Assembly (NCBI GenBank): GCA_020060765.1
Contig: JAGUZQ010000028.1
Span: 1 to 46,805, forward strand
Reading direction: 5' to 3'
Length of the DNA: 46,805 nt
Source of the DNA: Planctomycetota bacterium
GTDB taxonomy: Bacteria > Planctomycetota > SZUA-567
The first letter of the stretch is position 1; every line of letters starts with the position of its first letter. The position numbers and the translations under genes were made by a program. The notes beneath the pieces were generated by a model. That model did no database searches and was not told the origin of the DNA. It worked only from the letters and a program-made list of their open reading frames with translations. This document shows positions 16,363 to 25,653 of the stretch, piece after piece.

Positions 16363-18504
16363 ATGACCGAGGATCTGCACCGGGAGCGCGCCGCGTCGGG
16401 CAAAGATATTTTTCTGCTCGCGCTGGTCGGGGTTGCACTGTTTTTTCCGTTTCTGGGCAAGCGCGACCTGTGGACTTCGGGTGAGGCGCGGGTGGCGCAG
16501 GTGGCGCGGCAGATGCTGCAAGCCGACGACGGCGAGGTCAGGCGCAGGCTGACGCAGAAGACTACCGGCAAAGCGGAGGAAACGCGCGACATCGTCCTGC
16601 GCGGCAAGTGGCAGCAATGGATCATCCCCGCCATCGGCGACGATCTGCGCCTGAAAAAGCCTCCGCTGGCGTACTGGCTGGCGGCGGTTTCCGGTATTCC
16701 TTCAGGCGATGTGGACGAATTCGCCAGTCGCGTTCCCAATGCGCTGGCGGCCGTCGGGGTGATGCTGCTAGTCTATCTGCTGGGCTGTTCGCTGTTTGGG
16801 CGGCTGACCGGTCTTTTTTCCGCCCTGGCGCTGGCGACGACCGGCGTCTTCTGGTGGCAGGCGCGCACCACCGGCATCGAAATGCCATTGCTGTTTTTCA
16901 ATATGTTATCGCTCTACGGCTGGTGGCGTTATCGCAACGACGGCGGCGAAAGAAAAGTTTTCTGGCTGCTGATGGCGTATGCGGCGCTGGGGCTTTCCAT
17001 TCTGGAAAAAGGCCCGGTGGGACCGCTGCTGGTGCTGCTGATAATTTTCGCGTATCTGCCGGTTTCAGAGCGCTGGGGCGAACCGGGGACAAAGGTTTGG
17101 CATCACCTGGCGGGTTTGGCCGTCATGCTGGCGGTAGCATTGCCCTGGCCGTTGCTGGTGCTGCGGGAACTGCCTGTGGCGTGGGATGTCTGGTTTCGCG
17201 AATCAGGCGGGCGGTTTGCGGGTTTCGACCATATCAAGAACGTGGATTACTTCGTGCTGAAAATCCTGGGCGACGGGCAGCCCTGGGTGTTTTTCGCGTT
17301 GCTGGCATCGTTGCTGCTGTGGCGGAGTGACGAGCGTGAAAAGGAAGCGTATCCCCGGAATATGGTGCTGTTCCCGCTGGTCTGGGCGTTGGTGACGTTG
17401 GTGTTTTTCAGCATTCCGGCCAGCAAGAAAAGCTATTACATCCTGCCGATCTACCCGGCGCTGGCGCTGCTGGCAGGCATGTTTTTTTCCGCCCTGTGCA
17501 GGCAGGATGTTTTTGATAAAGTGAGAAAACTTGCGGGTAGAATAGTAAAAATCATGGGCGGTTTTGTCTTGTTCGCGGCGGTGGTTTTCGGCGTGGCGCT
17601 GGCGCTGGAGGGAAGCGGGGCGGTCAAGGTGAGTGAGCTCATTTCCAGCCGTTCTCAGGTGAGCGAAGCGTATGCGGGGCACTGGCCGCAGTTCTACCTC
17701 GGCGGTCTTACTGCTTTCGCGCTGGGTGTCGCGCTCCTGCGGTTTGCGAAGCGGAATAATTACGGCAAAGTTTTCGCTGCCATCTGTTGCGCCACCGCTA
17801 TTGTCTTTGCCGTCGAGGTGTCGATGTTGGACGACCTGAACCGGCACAAGGCAGATAAGATTCTGTGCAGCTATCTGCCGCCGCTGGAGCAGGAAGATAA
17901 GGTATTCACCTATTCCCTATCCGGCGTGCCGATCATGATGTATTACACTAATCATCATGTCGAGCGCCTGGGTAACGAAGAGCATATCCTGCGCTTTCTC
18001 GATACCGGCTCAACCGGCACGCCTTACTTCATGGTTAAGAGAGACGACTACGAGCGGCTGGGATGTTCGTTCGTGGTGCGGATCAAGGCCGACGCAGGCG
18101 GCAAGCTGCTGCCTAACGGCGAAATACTTAAAACCATGGATGAATGCGCGCGGCGGATCGGCGCTGACAGCCGCCTTATCCAGTTGAAAAAAAGCCGCAC
18201 CAATCTCTTGCCTGAGCGGCGCACGCCTTATCTGCAGGACGGGCAGGGAATGGTTGCCAGTGCGCGGTGGCTGCTGGTGCGGGTGGAAATCAAGAAGCCC
18301 AATGCCAGCGGAAAACTCAAGACCGTGTGGGATGCCGACGCAGCCAGGGCGTGTCTGGAAAAAGTATTAACCGGTTTGCCGTGCAGCCTGGTTTCGGTGC
18401 GGGAACTGTTGCCGCGGGTGGAGCACGAACCGGTGGAGAACGGGGCTATGTGGGCGCGGGGAATAACGTCTGGCCGGAAATATATAACTATCTCTCCACG
18501 ATAG
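16363..18504 (+). CDS. GT39-type membrane glycosyltransferase (ArnT/PMT-like)
   Basis: Integral membrane protein of 713 residues with about a dozen hydrophobic helices and a soluble C-terminal region. The first periplasmic loop has the conserved acidic motif in GKRDLWTSGEARVAQVARQM and the LKKPPLAYWL motif seen in ArnT/PMT enzymes, which use polyprenyl-phosphate sugars to modify lipid A or proteins. Other marks are FASRVPNALAAVGVMLL and ILEKGPVGPLLVLL. The extra C-terminal part (from about 520) is soluble and of unknown role. RBS GGAGACGGA. Its end overlaps the opposing methyltransferase gene by 17 bp. Likely donor is undecaprenyl-phosphate sugar; the acceptor is unknown. Confidence 0.88.
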   Translation: MTEDLHRERAASGKDIFLLALVGVALFFPFLGKRDLWTSGEARVAQVARQMLQADDGEVRRRLTQKTTGKAEETRDIVLRGKWQQWIIPAIGDDLRLKKPPLAYWLAAVSGIPSGDVDEFASRVPNALAAVGVMLLVYLLGCSLFGRLTGLFSALALATTGVFWWQARTTGIEMPLLFFNMLSLYGWWRYRNDGGERKVFWLLMAYAALGLSILEKGPVGPLLVLLIIFAYLPVSERWGEPGTKVWHHLAGLAVMLAVALPWPLLVLRELPVAWDVWFRESGGRFAGFDHIKNVDYFVLKILGDGQPWVFFALLASLLLWRSDEREKEAYPRNMVLFPLVWALVTLVFFSIPASKKSYYILPIYPALALLAGMFFSALCRQDVFDKVRKLAGRIVKIMGGFVLFAAVVFGVALALEGSGAVKVSELISSRSQVSEAYAGHWPQFYLGGLTAFALGVALLRFAKRNNYGKVFAAICCATAIVFAVEVSMLDDLNRHKADKILCSYLPPLEQEDKVFTYSLSGVPIMMYYTNHHVERLGNEEHILRFLDTGSTGTPYFMVKRDDYERLGCSFVVRIKADAGGKLLPNGEILKTMDECARRIGADSRLIQLKKSRTNLLPERRTPYLQDGQGMVASARWLLVRVEIKKPNASGKLKTVWDADAARACLEKVLTGLPCSLVSVRELLPRVEHEPVENGAMWARGITSGRKYITISPR

Positions 18505-19318
18505 CGGCGCGGGAAATAAGATCGTTAATCGCCAGCGCGGTCGTCTCCAGTTGCGTCAGCAGGGCGGGGAACTTGCGGTAGGCGGCGGCGCTTTCGTGAG
18601 GCAGGAAAATCACCTCGTGATGCGCGGAAGGCAGAAACGCGTCGGAGGCTGCGCGCGCGATCAGCTTCGGCCTGTTGCCGCGCGCGTCGTCGAGAGCGTT
18701 ACGGAAATCGCGGTAATCACGCAGCCGCTCCTTGCCTTTTCCCGATCGGTTATAAATGTATAGCAGCACCGAGGTAGACTCGCAGGCGGCAAGCACGGTC
18801 GGCAGTTGTTCCCGCCATTCGGCCAGGAAATCGTAAGGGTCAATCAGTATCAGATCGTTTTTGCCGGGGGTGAATTTTCGCAGAACCTCCCAGCCGGAAA
18901 TGGCGTCGGCGACGGAGAAAGCGGGGCTTGTCTCCAGCCTGATTCTCCGCAAGGGATCGAGGTCGAACACCTGGATTCTCTCCGCCGATCCGGTTCCGGC
19001 AATCTCCGCTATCAGGGTCGCGGCGCAGGGCCAGAGATTACCGGCCAGGAATTTCGCGCAGTACTTTCCCAGCGGCGTCCGCGCCAGCGGCAGCATCCGT
19101 TTTGCTGTGTTTTTTCCCAGGGGATAGACCGGCGCTCCGGCGAAGGGATCGAGATAGGAAAAGTTTTTACGACCCGCCAGCGCCAGCAGCCACTGCGCAA
19201 TCTCCACCACCCAGGCATCCTTGAGTATGTCGCCCCAGTTACCGGGTTCGTACAGCAGCGCCGCCGTCTCCCCGTCCTGGTATTTCCATTCCCAGCCGCC
19301 GGTCATGTCAATCCCCAT
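18488..19318 (-). CDS. RlmJ-like methyltransferase
   Basis: Protein of 276 residues. The opening (YEPGNWGDILKDAWVVEIAQWLL, then FSYLDPFAGAPVYPL) aligns by eye with the GNHADVLKH and DTHAGAG regions of RlmJ, the 23S rRNA A2030 N6-methyltransferase. The catalytic motif that is DPPY/E in RlmJ is here LILIDPYDF (DPYD 160-163), lacking the second Pro. So it is a divergent relative of unproven target. It begins inside the end of the response regulator gene (overlap of 11 bp), which implies translational coupling. An alternative start is ATG 19306. Confidence 0.6.
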   Translation of the reverse strand: MGIDMTGGWEWKYQDGETAALLYEPGNWGDILKDAWVVEIAQWLLALAGRKNFSYLDPFAGAPVYPLGKNTAKRMLPLARTPLGKYCAKFLAGNLWPCAATLIAEIAGTGSAERIQVFDLDPLRRIRLETSPAFSVADAISGWEVLRKFTPGKNDLILIDPYDFLAEWREQLPTVLAACESTSVLLYIYNRSGKGKERLRDYRDFRNALDDARGNRPKLIARAASDAFLPSAHHEVIFLPHESAAAYRKFPALLTQLETTALAINDLISRAAIVER

Positions 19319-19712
19319 TCCGGGGAGAGAGTACGGTTTTCAGCCGTTTGAATTTCAGCAGCGCCTGTTTCAGTATCTCGCCGAGTTCTGCTTTCTTGAA
19401 GGGCTTGACGAAATAGTCCTCCGCGCCGCTGCGCAGGCATTCGTCAAGATGGTCTAGCATCGGCATTCCCGTCATGATGATAAAAGGGATACGGGGGAAA
19501 TCCCGTTTGACTTTTTTCAGCAGTTCCAGGCCGCTGATGTCCGGCATAACTTCGTCGCAGATAATGGCGTCTATGTCGGTTCGGGCAATGACTCCCAGCG
19601 CCTCCACTCCGTCCATCGCCAGTTCCACGTTATATCCCAGGTCAAGCAGATGGCGTTGCAGCATCCGCCTTATAGCCGCCTCGTCGTCCACTACTAATAT
19701 TGTTTCGCTCAT
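19308..19712 (-). CDS. Single-domain response regulator (CheY-like)
   Basis: Receiver domain only, 134 residues: acidic pair D9-D10, phosphoacceptor D53 in ICDEVMPD, T81 in IIMTG and K103 in FVKPF. No output domain. The start at 19712 is chosen because of GGAGAAACTA just before it. It is coupled to the RlmJ-like gene. Its kinase is not in the window. Divergent from the exonuclease-helicase gene. Confidence 0.93.
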   Translation of the reverse strand: MSETILVVDDEAAIRRMLQRHLLDLGYNVELAMDGVEALGVIARTDIDAIICDEVMPDISGLELLKKVKRDFPRIPFIIMTGMPMLDHLDECLRSGAEDYFVKPFKKAELGEILKQALLKFKRLKTVLSPRNGD

Positions 19713-19743
19713 TAGTTTCTCCACGAAAAGATACGTCTATGAC

Positions 19744-19771
19744 AGTATAACCGACATCCCCGCGCCTGCAA
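19744..19771 (-). promoter_or_regulatory. Probable promoter for the response regulator gene
   Basis: On the minus strand, TTGCAG (19771-19766), 16 bases, TATACT (19749-19744). The start would lie near 19737, about 25 bases before the ATG. Confidence 0.45.
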
Positions 19772-19797
19772 GAATTTTGCATAATCGCAGATGGTTG

Positions 19798-19825
19798 TTG
19801 TCTGGCACCGGGGATAATGTATAAT
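19798..19825 (+). promoter_or_regulatory. Promoter of the exonuclease-helicase gene, close to the ATG
   Basis: TTGTCT (19798-19803), 16 bases, TATAAT (19820-19825). The predicted start (about 19832) is only two bases before the ATG at 19834, and no RBS is seen, so the mRNA may be leaderless. GATAAT at 19813-19818 is an alternative -10 giving a leader of about 9 bases. Confidence 0.5.
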
Positions 19826-19833
19826 TTTTCCGC

Positions 19834-22692
19834 ATGTATGAAACCGTTGTCGCGATCGACCTGGAAACCACCGGCATCGATCCGTTCAAAGATCATATAA
19901 TCGAGATCGGCGCCGCGGTTTATGCCGGGGGCGGCATTGTCACGTCGTTTTCCGAACTGGCCAAATCGCCGGTGGCGCTGGCACCCGGAATTATCCAACT
20001 TACCGGCATCACTCCCGAAATGCTGAACGACGCGCGACCGCTGGGTGAGGTGCTGGCGGATTTCCTTGCCTTCCTGCCAGAGGATTGTCTCTGCATCGCG
20101 CACAATTCCGCTTTTGACAAGGCTTTTCTCGCCGCCGCGACGAAAAACCGGTTCGACCGGATACTGGTTGACACGGTGGGTCTGAGCCGCATCTGTTTTC
20201 CCTTTCTCGCCAGCCACGGGCTGGAATCGCTGCGGGAAACTTTGCAACTTCCCAGCGGCGGGTCGCACCGCGCGCTGGCTGATTGCGAAGTATTGCTCCA
20301 GTTGTGGCAGAAAATCCTGGAACAGGCCTATACGATTCCGCTGCCGATCGTGAGCGAGATAAATTTCCTCCTGGCCGGGCGCGGCAATCATCCTTATCGC
20401 GATTTTTTCCGTAAGCTGGAAGGCGAAATTCTTACCCGTGGTTTCGGGCGCCACGCGCAGTCGCTGGAGGAATTGTTCAACGCTAAAATCCCCCAGCAAC
20501 CGCAGCGCAGGCATATTGAAGAAGAAATGCAGTGGCAACGGCTGGAAGTCGCCGAAACCGTCGGCTTGTTTGAAAACGGCGGCAAGCTTTCGCAAGCCAT
20601 GAATTCCTACGAATACCGCGAAGGCCAGGGCGAGATGGTGCGCAAGGTCTGTGCCGCGTTCAACAACCAGCAGCATCTCCTGGTCGAGGCCGGCACCGGC
20701 ATCGGCAAAAGTCTGGCTTATCTGGTGCCGTCGATTCTGTGGTCGAAGGCTAACGACGTGCCGGTGGTGGTAAGCACCAACACCAAGAATCTGCAGACCC
20801 AGCTTTTTGAAAAAGACCTGCCCCTGATCCGCCAGGCGCTGGGGCTGGAATTCAAATCCGCCATTATCAAGGGGCGGAGAAATTACCTGTGCCTGCGGAA
20901 AATGACCTATCTCCTCCGGCAGGCCGCGCAGGAACTCGACGCCGAGGAACGGATGCGGATGCTGAACATCCTCCCCTGGGCGGTGTGGAGCGAAACCGGC
21001 GACATTTCCGAAAACATCGTCTACGACCGTCCCGGTTTCGGCGCGTTCTGGGCGAAACTGTCCACCATCGGCGACGAGTGCCTGGGCAAGGGCTGTCCGC
21101 ACCAGAAGCGCTGTTTTCTGCGCCGCGCGCGGGCTCGGGCGGCGGAGGCCGATATCGTAGTCGCGAACCACTCGCTGGTCTTCGCCGATATCAATATGAA
21201 AAATCCCGCCATGCCGCCCCACGCGCAACTGGTCTTCGACGAAGCGCATAACCTGGAAGCGGCGGCCACGCGCCACCTGTCGGTGGAGCTGAGTTATTCG
21301 CGTTATAGTTTTTGCCTGGGCAGGCTTTCCCGCAGCGGCAAGAAAAACCGCCGCACCGGGCTGCTGCCGAGCATCGAGGCGCAGATGCAGGCCGCGTCAT
21401 CAGCCGACAAGGAATTGCGGGAACATGCCCTGGCGCGCCTGTCTGAAACCATGGGGCATATCGACCTGATCGACGTGCCGCTGACCGGATTTTTCGACGC
21501 GCTCAAGGAATTTCTCTCCCGCAGCGAAGGCGGGCGCGGGCCGGTTCGCTTCAGCGTCGACCGGAAAATCGCCTCGCAGTGGGAAAGCGTGACCGAAGCG
21601 CGCGAGACGTTGTTTTCGGCGCTTGCGGAAATCATGCGCGGTCTGGAGTCGCTGTGCGAAAATCTTAAGGACATGAATCCCGACACCATGCCCTATCAGG
21701 TCGATTTCATCCGCGACCTGGAGGCGTCGGTGCAGTGGCTGCGGGAAATCACCGAAGACACCGAATTCGTCTTGGATGGCTCTAACGACAATTATGTCTA
21801 CTGGATCGAAAGCGCCATGGACAAGCACGGCGGCGCGCGGGCGTGGGCGGCGCCGCGATCAGTGGGGGCGCTGCTGCACGACCAGGTTTATTCCCGCAAG
21901 CGGAGCGTGATTTTCTGTTCGGCGACTTTTTCCGTGCGCAAGAGTTTCGACTTTCTCAAGAAAAGGCTGGGGCTCAGCCTGGTGGAACCGGAGCGGCTGC
22001 TGGAACTGAATGCGGGCACGCCGTTCGATTATAAAAAACAGTCGCTGGTGGTGGTGCCCCTGTTTCTGCCCGAGCCGGGGGAGCGCGGCAAGAATTACGC
22101 GGAAGAACTGGCCGACCTGCTGGCCGAGGTTTACCGGCGCACACAGGGCAGGGGGCTGGCTTTGTTCACCAGTTACGATATGCTGAAAACGGTGGCGCAG
22201 AAATTGGAAAAGGAACTGTTGGGAGACGGCATCCAGATTCTCGCCCAGGGCAGCAGCGGCTCGCGGGAAAACATCACCACCGTCTTCAAGAACGATATCC
22301 ATTCCGTTCTGCTGGGAACGCATTCGTTCTGGGAAGGGGTGGACGTGGTGGGCGAGGCGCTGTCGTGTCTGACTATCGCGCGGCTGCCGTTTGCGGTGTT
22401 TACCGACCCCATCAACGAAGCGCGCTGCGAGCAGGTCGAGGCCGAGGGGGGCAACGCGTTCCTGGGTTATTCATTGCCCAGCGCGGTGATCCGCTTCCGG
22501 CAGGGTTTCGGGCGATTGATCCGCCACAAGACCGACCGGGGCGTGGTAATCGTCACCGACCGGCGCATCATTGCCAAGCGTTACGGCTCCTGGTTCCGCG
22601 AGTCGGTTCCCGCGCCGCTGGTCTCTTTTCCCGACCGGGACAGTTTCCTGGCGGAGATTTCGCGTTTTATCGATGGCGGGGAAAGTTCGTAA
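19834..22692 (+). CDS. dinG: DnaQ-like exonuclease fused to DinG/XPD-family helicase
   Basis: Protein of 952 residues. Residues 1-165 are a DEDDh exonuclease (AIDLETTG with D9 and E11; AHNSAFD; HRALAD 145-150). The rest is a superfamily 2 helicase of DinG type: Walker A AGTGIGKS (286-293), four Cys at 353, 416, 421 and 427 fitting the Fe-S cluster, Walker B DEAH (469-472), GTHSFWEGVDVVGE, and the C-terminal RFRQGFGRLIR. This fusion is the form found in Firmicutes and others; it unwinds D-loops, R-loops and forks with a 5'-3' helicase plus 3'-5' exonuclease. The four Cys suggest that the cluster is intact, unlike S. aureus DinG. Start has no RBS. Confidence 0.92.
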   Translation: MYETVVAIDLETTGIDPFKDHIIEIGAAVYAGGGIVTSFSELAKSPVALAPGIIQLTGITPEMLNDARPLGEVLADFLAFLPEDCLCIAHNSAFDKAFLAAATKNRFDRILVDTVGLSRICFPFLASHGLESLRETLQLPSGGSHRALADCEVLLQLWQKILEQAYTIPLPIVSEINFLLAGRGNHPYRDFFRKLEGEILTRGFGRHAQSLEELFNAKIPQQPQRRHIEEEMQWQRLEVAETVGLFENGGKLSQAMNSYEYREGQGEMVRKVCAAFNNQQHLLVEAGTGIGKSLAYLVPSILWSKANDVPVVVSTNTKNLQTQLFEKDLPLIRQALGLEFKSAIIKGRRNYLCLRKMTYLLRQAAQELDAEERMRMLNILPWAVWSETGDISENIVYDRPGFGAFWAKLSTIGDECLGKGCPHQKRCFLRRARARAAEADIVVANHSLVFADINMKNPAMPPHAQLVFDEAHNLEAAATRHLSVELSYSRYSFCLGRLSRSGKKNRRTGLLPSIEAQMQAASSADKELREHALARLSETMGHIDLIDVPLTGFFDALKEFLSRSEGGRGPVRFSVDRKIASQWESVTEARETLFSALAEIMRGLESLCENLKDMNPDTMPYQVDFIRDLEASVQWLREITEDTEFVLDGSNDNYVYWIESAMDKHGGARAWAAPRSVGALLHDQVYSRKRSVIFCSATFSVRKSFDFLKKRLGLSLVEPERLLELNAGTPFDYKKQSLVVVPLFLPEPGERGKNYAEELADLLAEVYRRTQGRGLALFTSYDMLKTVAQKLEKELLGDGIQILAQGSSGSRENITTVFKNDIHSVLLGTHSFWEGVDVVGEALSCLTIARLPFAVFTDPINEARCEQVEAEGGNAFLGYSLPSAVIRFRQGFGRLIRHKTDRGVVIVTDRRIIAKRYGSWFRESVPAPLVSFPDRDSFLAEISRFIDGGESS

Positions 22693-22718
22693 AATAACCA
22701 AAAAGAAAAACAAATTGC

Positions 22719-22747
22719 TTGACAATATCTCCGCCCGGACATAAATT
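22719..22747 (+). promoter_or_regulatory. Sigma70-type promoter of the 6S RNA-like gene
   Basis: TTGACA (22719-22724), 17 bases, TAAATT (22742-22747). The -35 is a perfect consensus. Start near 22754, at the foot of the paired ends of the RNA. Confidence 0.7.
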
Positions 22748-22753
22748 CTAGGT

Positions 22754-22952
22754 TGTCCGGATCAGGGGAGCGTTTTCTGGTTCCCGATATTCCCAAAAAA
22801 AAAATGGACGTGGCGCTTTCCTTGGGGAGTATACCCCCGCTAGAAGTTTGTGGTTTCGCACCGCTGCAGGAAATTCCGAAAAATTGATTTGTGTCAGTTG
22901 CAGCCTCCAGTAGCCGCGTCTTGCCAGCGCTCAAACAATCCTGATTGGCTTG
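22754..22952 (+). ncRNA. ssrS: 6S RNA (SsrS)-like transcript upstream of polA
   Basis: About 200 non-coding bases with 6S architecture. The ends pair: GATCAGG (22760-22766) with CCTGATT (22940-22946), GAGCG (22768-22772) with CGCTC (22928-22932), CTGG (22777-22780) with CCAG (22924-22927). Inner pairs include TTTCCT (22817-22822) with AGGAAA (22868-22873) and a GGGG/CCCC hairpin (22824-22838). Blocks recall E. coli SsrS in the same order: CCGATATT (22784), GTGGCGCT (22810), the GGGGAGTATACCCCC hairpin, and CAGCCT (22901) then GCCGCG. 6S RNA mimics an open promoter and traps RNA polymerase-sigma70. A strong promoter lies at the right distance. The comparison is from memory, not a covariance search. 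Confidence 0.72.
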
Positions 22953-22977
22953 AGCAACAGTGAAGATTATTCCCGAT

Positions 22978-25644
22978 ATGCCTAAAACCCTATACTTGAT
23001 CGACGGCCACGCCCATATTTACCGCGCGTTTTACGCGGTGGAGGGACTGCATTCCCCCGACGGCAAGCCCACGGGAGCGATTTTCGGTTTTACCCGGATG
23101 CTGCTGGACATCATTCAGAACCATAAGGTGGATTATCTTATCGCCGTCTTTGACGCGCCCGGAAAAACTTTCCGCAGCGATCTTTATCCCGAATACAAGG
23201 CCAACCGGAAACCCACCCCGCCGGAGTTGAAGGAGCAGATTCCGGTGATTATGGAGGTGGTCAAAGCTCTGGGCGTGCCGGTCATCGCGCTGGAGGGGGT
23301 GGAGGCCGACGACGTGATCGGCACCCTGTCGGTAAAAGCGACCGAGGCCAACGTCAACACCGTGATCGTCTCCGGCGACAAGGACTGCGGCCAGCTTCTG
23401 AGCAAGCATGTCTGCCTGTGGGACGCGCAGCGCGACCGCTACCTGACTGTCGAATCCTTCACCGAGAAAAACGGCGTCACGCCGGAAAAGCTGATCGACC
23501 TGATGGGGCTATGGGGCGACACCGCCGACAACATTCCCGGCGTACCCGGCATCGGTCAGAAGACGGGGGCGAAACTGATCCGCGATTATGGCTCTTTGGA
23601 AAACCTGCTTAACCGCGCCTACGAAATCAAGGGCAAGCGCGGCGAGATACTCCGCGCGTCGGCGGAGCAGGCGCGCCTGAGCAAGGAACTGGCTACAATC
23701 AAAACCGACCTGCCGCTGGAACTGGATTTGGCGGCGGGCGCAGTCAAGCAGCCTGATCTGAAAACGTTGCTGCCGCTGTTCGAGGAACTGGGGTTCAAAA
23801 GCCTGATTCACCAACTGGGCGGCGAAAAAAAGGTAGAAGAGGAAAAACGCCAATACATCGTCATCGACACTCCCGCCAAATTCGAGTCTTTTTATCACGC
23901 CCTGCAAAACGAAAAACATTTCGCGGTCGATACCGAGACTACCTCGCTTGATCCGATGCTGGCCGACCTGGTCGGCATCAGTCTGAGCTGGGCACCCACG
24001 ACCGGCTATTATCTGCCGTTCAAGGGGCCGGAAGGCGAGGCGGTACTGGGGCAGGCGGAGCTGGAAAAAATCAGAACCGTGCTGGAAGACGAAAACGTTT
24101 CCAAAACCGGGCATAATCTTAAATACGACGCGCTGGTGTTGCGGCGCGCGGGAATCGAGTTAAACGGCATCACTTTTGACACTTTGCTGGCCAGCAGCAT
24201 TCTTTCCGGCAGCGCGCGCGACAACAATCTCGACGCGCTGGCGCTGAAATATTTCAGCGTAAAAAAAATCCCCACGTTCGACCTGATCGGCAGCGGCGCG
24301 AAACAGGTCACCATGGACACGGTGCCGGTGGAAAAGGTCGGTTACTACGCCTGCGAGGACGCCGACATCGCTTATCGCCTGGAGAGGAAACTCGCCAAAC
24401 TGCTGATCGAGGACGGCGACGGCGCGCGGCTGCTGGCCGAACTGGAACTGCCGCTCAGTCTGGTTCTGACCGACATGCAGCGCGTCGGCATCAGGCTGGA
24501 CTGCGATCTGCTGAGGAAGCAGAGCGCGGAAATTTCGCTTATGCTGGCCGACCTGACGGCGGAGATTCACGAACTGGCTGACCACGAATTCAACATCGCC
24601 AGCCCCAAGCAACTGGCGGTAGTGCTGTTCGAGGAAATGAATCTGCCGGTAGTGCGCAAGACCAAGACCGGTGCCAGCACCGACGAGGCGACCTTGTCCG
24701 AGTTGGCCGCGCAGGGACACGCCTTGCCGTCGCTGGTGCTGGAACACCGGATGTACTCGAAATTGCAAAACACTTATCTCGACGCCTTGCCGCTGCTGCT
24801 CAACCCGCATACCGGCCGGATTCACACCACTTTTTCGCAGACTGTCACCGCCACCGGGCGTCTGTCCTCGCGCGACCCGAACCTGCAGAATATTCCTGTC
24901 CGCTCGGAAAAAGGCAGAGCCGTGCGCGCGGCGTTCGTGCCGGAAGAGGGTTGGAGTATGCTGGCGGCTGACTACTCGCAGGTGGAACTGCGGATGCTGG
25001 CGCATTATTCCGGCGACGAGGTCTTGCGCCAGGCTTTCGCCGAGGGCAAGGATATCCATCGCGTCGTTGCCGCCGAGATTGCCGGAATCGATGAGGATGA
25101 AGTCACCAGGGAACAGCGTCAGGCCGCCAAGGCCGTCAACTTCGGCATTATCTACGGCCAGACCGCGCACGGTTTGTCCCAGACTACCGACATGAACCGT
25201 CCCCAGGCGCAGCTTTTCATTGACAGTTATTTCGAACAGTTCCCCCGCGTGCGCGAATGGATCGACGATGCCATCGCCCAGGCGCGCGAGGCGGGATATG
25301 TGAAAACCATGCTGGGGCGTCGGCGCGAAATTCCCGACCTGAACAGCAGCAACAAGGCCAACCAGGCGCGCGCCGAACGCGAGGCGGTCAACACCATCAT
25401 CCAGGGCAGCGCCGCCGACCTGGTCAAGACCGCGATGGTCAATCTGCACGCGGCCATGAAACATAAAACTCCCCGCGCGCGGATGCTGCTGCAGATTCAC
25501 GACGAACTGGTGTTCGAGTGCCCGCCGGAGGAAATCGAGATCTTGCGCGAACTCGTGCGCGCGGAAATGGAACATGCGCTGCCACTCGCCGTGCCGTTGC
25601 TGGTCGACATGGGCGTGGGCAGGAACTGGCTGGAAGTGAAATAA
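22978..25644 (+). CDS. polA: DNA polymerase I
   Basis: Complete PolA of 888 residues. The 5'-3' nuclease domain starts LYLIDGHAHIYRAF and has VEADDVIGTL, SGDKDCGQL and the HhH NIPGVPGIG. The 3'-5' exonuclease appears active: VDTETTSLDP, KTGHNLKYDALVL and YYACEDADIAYRL. The polymerase domain has motif A (ADYSQVELRML), the O helix (RQAAKAVNFGIIYG) and motif C (QIHDELVFE). It handles Okazaki processing and repair. ATG 22978 gives the usual N-terminus; GTG 22960 in frame is an alternative. Neither has a good RBS. It lies just downstream of the 6S-like RNA, so it may be expressed by read-through. Confidence 0.97.
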   Translation: MPKTLYLIDGHAHIYRAFYAVEGLHSPDGKPTGAIFGFTRMLLDIIQNHKVDYLIAVFDAPGKTFRSDLYPEYKANRKPTPPELKEQIPVIMEVVKALGVPVIALEGVEADDVIGTLSVKATEANVNTVIVSGDKDCGQLLSKHVCLWDAQRDRYLTVESFTEKNGVTPEKLIDLMGLWGDTADNIPGVPGIGQKTGAKLIRDYGSLENLLNRAYEIKGKRGEILRASAEQARLSKELATIKTDLPLELDLAAGAVKQPDLKTLLPLFEELGFKSLIHQLGGEKKVEEEKRQYIVIDTPAKFESFYHALQNEKHFAVDTETTSLDPMLADLVGISLSWAPTTGYYLPFKGPEGEAVLGQAELEKIRTVLEDENVSKTGHNLKYDALVLRRAGIELNGITFDTLLASSILSGSARDNNLDALALKYFSVKKIPTFDLIGSGAKQVTMDTVPVEKVGYYACEDADIAYRLERKLAKLLIEDGDGARLLAELELPLSLVLTDMQRVGIRLDCDLLRKQSAEISLMLADLTAEIHELADHEFNIASPKQLAVVLFEEMNLPVVRKTKTGASTDEATLSELAAQGHALPSLVLEHRMYSKLQNTYLDALPLLLNPHTGRIHTTFSQTVTATGRLSSRDPNLQNIPVRSEKGRAVRAAFVPEEGWSMLAADYSQVELRMLAHYSGDEVLRQAFAEGKDIHRVVAAEIAGIDEDEVTREQRQAAKAVNFGIIYGQTAHGLSQTTDMNRPQAQLFIDSYFEQFPRVREWIDDAIAQAREAGYVKTMLGRRREIPDLNSSNKANQARAEREAVNTIIQGSAADLVKTAMVNLHAAMKHKTPRARMLLQIHDELVFECPPEEIEILRELVRAEMEHALPLAVPLLVDMGVGRNWLEVK

Positions 25645-25653
25645 GTTACGAGT

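Noticed and set aside
19642..21276. 544-codon open frame opposite the exonuclease-helicase and response regulator genes
   Set aside because: It covers two genes of clear homology in the opposite sense and the intergenic promoters; composition is that of a shadow frame.
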